Part shown: positions 6,679-7,684 of the stretch, piece by piece
Layout of the letters: each line of letters starts with the position of its first letter
How positions within the stretch are numbered: the first letter of the stretch is position 1
NCBI GenBank assembly: GCA_047628385.1
Contig: JBLHVH010000171.1
Location: 1 to 7,684 of the forward strand
Length of the DNA stretch: 7,684 nt
Origin: PZPK01 sp047628385
Lineage (GTDB): Bacteria; Pseudomonadota; Gammaproteobacteria; Pseudomonadales; Oleiphilaceae
Direction of reading: 5' to 3'
Made by a program: the position numbers and the translations under genes
Notes under the pieces: model-generated
Told to the model about the DNA's origin: nothing
Seen by the model: the letters and a program-made list of their open reading frames with translations, nothing else
Database searches by the model: none

Positions 6679-7032
6679 ATGCCTAGAAAATCAAATAGCC
6701 TAGTTTACTCTACTGATGAGGGACGCCTTTGTCCTGAGTGCGAAAAGTCGATAGAACTATGCATATGTAACAGTGAGTCAGTACCAGAAGGTGATGGTAT
6801 TGTTAGAATAAGTCTCGATACCAAAGGCCGCAAAGGAAAAGGAGTCACATTAATTAAAGGAATTCTTTTAGCGCCAAGTGAATTAAAAAAACTTGCCAAA
6901 GAACTCAAACAAAAATGTGCTGTTGGCGGGGCTGTTAAGAATGAATGCATAGAAATTCAGGGAGATCATCGTGATGTATTAATAAAGTTGTTAGAACAAA
7001 AAAAATATAAAGTTAAACGCTCAGGGGGCTAA
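6679..7032 (+). CDS. yciH: SUI1/eIF1-like translation factor YciH
   Basis: A 117-residue protein. The SUI1 domain spans about 40-117: DGIVRISLDTKGRKGKGVTL (39-58) with the basic loop, LAPSELKKLAKELKQKC (64-80), the glycine turn AVGGAVKN (81-88), then IEIQGDHRD (92-100) and the KYKVKRSGG tail. The fold is that of eukaryotic eIF1; bacterial YciH binds the small ribosomal subunit and has been linked to initiation fidelity and stress-related translation inhibition. The N-terminus LVYSTDEGRLCPECEKSIELCIC carries C18, C21, C28 and C30, a possible small zinc-binding knuckle. I recall similar cysteines in Pseudomonas-type YciH but not in E. coli YciH. The ribosome site is weak (TTGAGAG before the ATG). 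It follows the MATE gene by 34 bases with no terminator, so it is probably the third gene of that operon. Confidence 0.93.
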   Translation: MPRKSNSLVYSTDEGRLCPECEKSIELCICNSESVPEGDGIVRISLDTKGRKGKGVTLIKGILLAPSELKKLAKELKQKCAVGGAVKNECIEIQGDHRDVLIKLLEQKKYKVKRSGG

Positions 7033-7137
7033 ATAACTATTGCGACTACTCGGTGCATCGTAGACAATAACTTAAGCTAATTTGGTTTTTATCATCGTAT
7101 ATTAATGTTGCTTTTACATTCAGCAGTGAGGAATCTT

Positions 7138-7684
7138 ATGGAACTCGTAATTGGGAACAAAAATTACTCTTCTTGGTCATTACGCCCTTGGCTATTACTT
7201 TCACACTTTGATATCCCATTTGAAGAAATCAAAGTACCGTTATTTGAAGAAAACACCCATCAACGCTTAGCTGAATACTCTCCGACTTTCAAAGTACCCG
7301 TTCTGATCGATAGTGAAACAACTATTTGGGACTCATTAGCAATTTGTGAATACATCTCTGAGGTATATCTCAAAGGTAGAGGCTTGCCAGAGAAGACACT
7401 TGATCGAGCCATTTGTCGCTCATACTGCTCAGAAATACACTCTGGACTTGAAGCGCTAAGAAACTCAATGCCCATGAATTGCCGCGCGACAAGACGCGTC
7501 CATATTGATGATAAAACCTTAAAGGATATTCACCGAGTAGACGGAATATGGCAAGACGCACTTAATCGTCATGATGGCGAGTGGTTGTTTGGCGATTTTA
7601 GCATTGCTGATTGCATGTACGCCCCCGTTGCCTCTCGCTTAGCAACCTATCAAATAGATATTTCTGATACAAGCCAACAGTATA
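7138..7684 (+). CDS. Glutathione S-transferase family protein (3' end outside window)
   Basis: An open frame from ATG 7138 to the right edge gives 182 residues; the family is usually about 210-230, so some 30-50 residues are missing. The N-terminal thioredoxin-like domain has LVIGNKNYSSWSLRPWLLL (3-21), with serines that could serve the catalytic role. It continues with KVPVL (52-56), whose P54 is the cis-proline, and WDSLAICEYI (64-73), where D65-S66 would contact the gamma-glutamyl group of glutathione. The helical C-terminal domain includes EIHSGLEALRNSMPMN (99-114) and the N-capping box region FGDFSIADCMYAPV (151-164). It resembles a widespread, uncharacterised bacterial GST subgroup in which NYSSWSLRPW and the MPMN stretch recur; the substrate is unknown. 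GAGG six bases before the ATG is a good ribosome site. The 105-base gap after yciH leaves room for its own promoter. Confidence 0.92.
   Translation, partial: MELVIGNKNYSSWSLRPWLLLSHFDIPFEEIKVPLFEENTHQRLAEYSPTFKVPVLIDSETTIWDSLAICEYISEVYLKGRGLPEKTLDRAICRSYCSEIHSGLEALRNSMPMNCRATRRVHIDDKTLKDIHRVDGIWQDALNRHDGEWLFGDFSIADCMYAPVASRLATYQIDISDTSQQY

Noticed and set aside
6705..6950. Minus-strand open frame of 81 codons.
   Set aside because: Lies wholly antisense to yciH, whose SUI1 domain is clear.
7039..7068. Possible hairpin after yciH (ATTG...CTAC paired with GTAG...CAAT).
   Set aside because: The stem is broken by an unequal internal bulge and followed by no T-tract directly, so it is too weak to call a terminator.
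7082..7103. TTGGTT and TATATT upstream of the GST-like gene as a promoter.
   Set aside because: The boxes are only about 10 bases apart, too close for a sigma-70 promoter.
7260..7561. Two minus-strand open frames of 71 and 63 codons.
   Set aside because: Antisense to the GST-like gene, whose motifs run continuously through this stretch.
1..7684. Mobile element, prophage, CRISPR array, toxin-antitoxin pair or defence island.
   Set aside because: I saw no transposase, integrase, spaced direct repeats or small overlapping gene pair. The genes are housekeeping or envelope families with similar AT-rich composition throughout.

Overview
The window looks like ordinary chromosome from an AT-rich gammaproteobacterium, probably free-living or marine. 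This rests on recognising protein families by eye: a YceI close to the E. coli protein in sequence and length, a YceJ-type cytochrome b561 next to it, a tail-specific protease of the Prc/Tsp type, a YciH/SUI1 protein with a Pseudomonas-like cysteine-bearing N-terminus, and a DUF349-like C-terminus. I cannot name genus or species. No insertion sequence, integrase, phage gene, CRISPR array, tRNA or rRNA is visible.

Layout. Bases 1-320 (+) hold the C-terminal end of a gene cut by the left edge, probably a DUF349 protein. It converges on a leftward block, with a GC-rich hairpin (337-369) between them. The leftward block is, in transcription order, a ComFB-domain protein (1968-1705), a YceJ-like cytochrome b561 (1613-1056) and periplasmic YceI (976-401). 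A 295-base divergent, AT-rich spacer (1969-2263) separates this block from rightward prc (2264-4402). After prc comes a perfect 21-bp inverted repeat (4413-4463) with no T-tract. Next is a tight rightward series: an XRE-type helix-turn-helix protein (4519-5307), a MATE transporter starting on GTG five bases later (5313-6644), and a YciH/SUI1 protein 34 bases after that (6679-7032). A glutathione S-transferase-like gene begins at 7138 and runs off the right edge.

How the genes may work together. YceJ and YceI are a known conserved pair: a di-haem membrane b-type cytochrome beside a periplasmic isoprenoid-binding lipocalin-like protein, suggesting quinone or lipid redox work at the outer face of the inner membrane. 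ComFB upstream on the same strand could tie that pair to cyclic-dinucleotide signalling, but co-transcription is inferred. Prc is a periplasmic protease that trims or degrades envelope proteins. The HTH-MATE-YciH group has operon-like spacing, so the HTH protein may regulate its own transporter.

I found no convincing undescribed system. The points most worth a second look are the perfect inverted repeat after prc, ComFB beside yceJ-yceI, the coupled HTH-MATE-yciH cluster, and the weak translation-start signals of prc.
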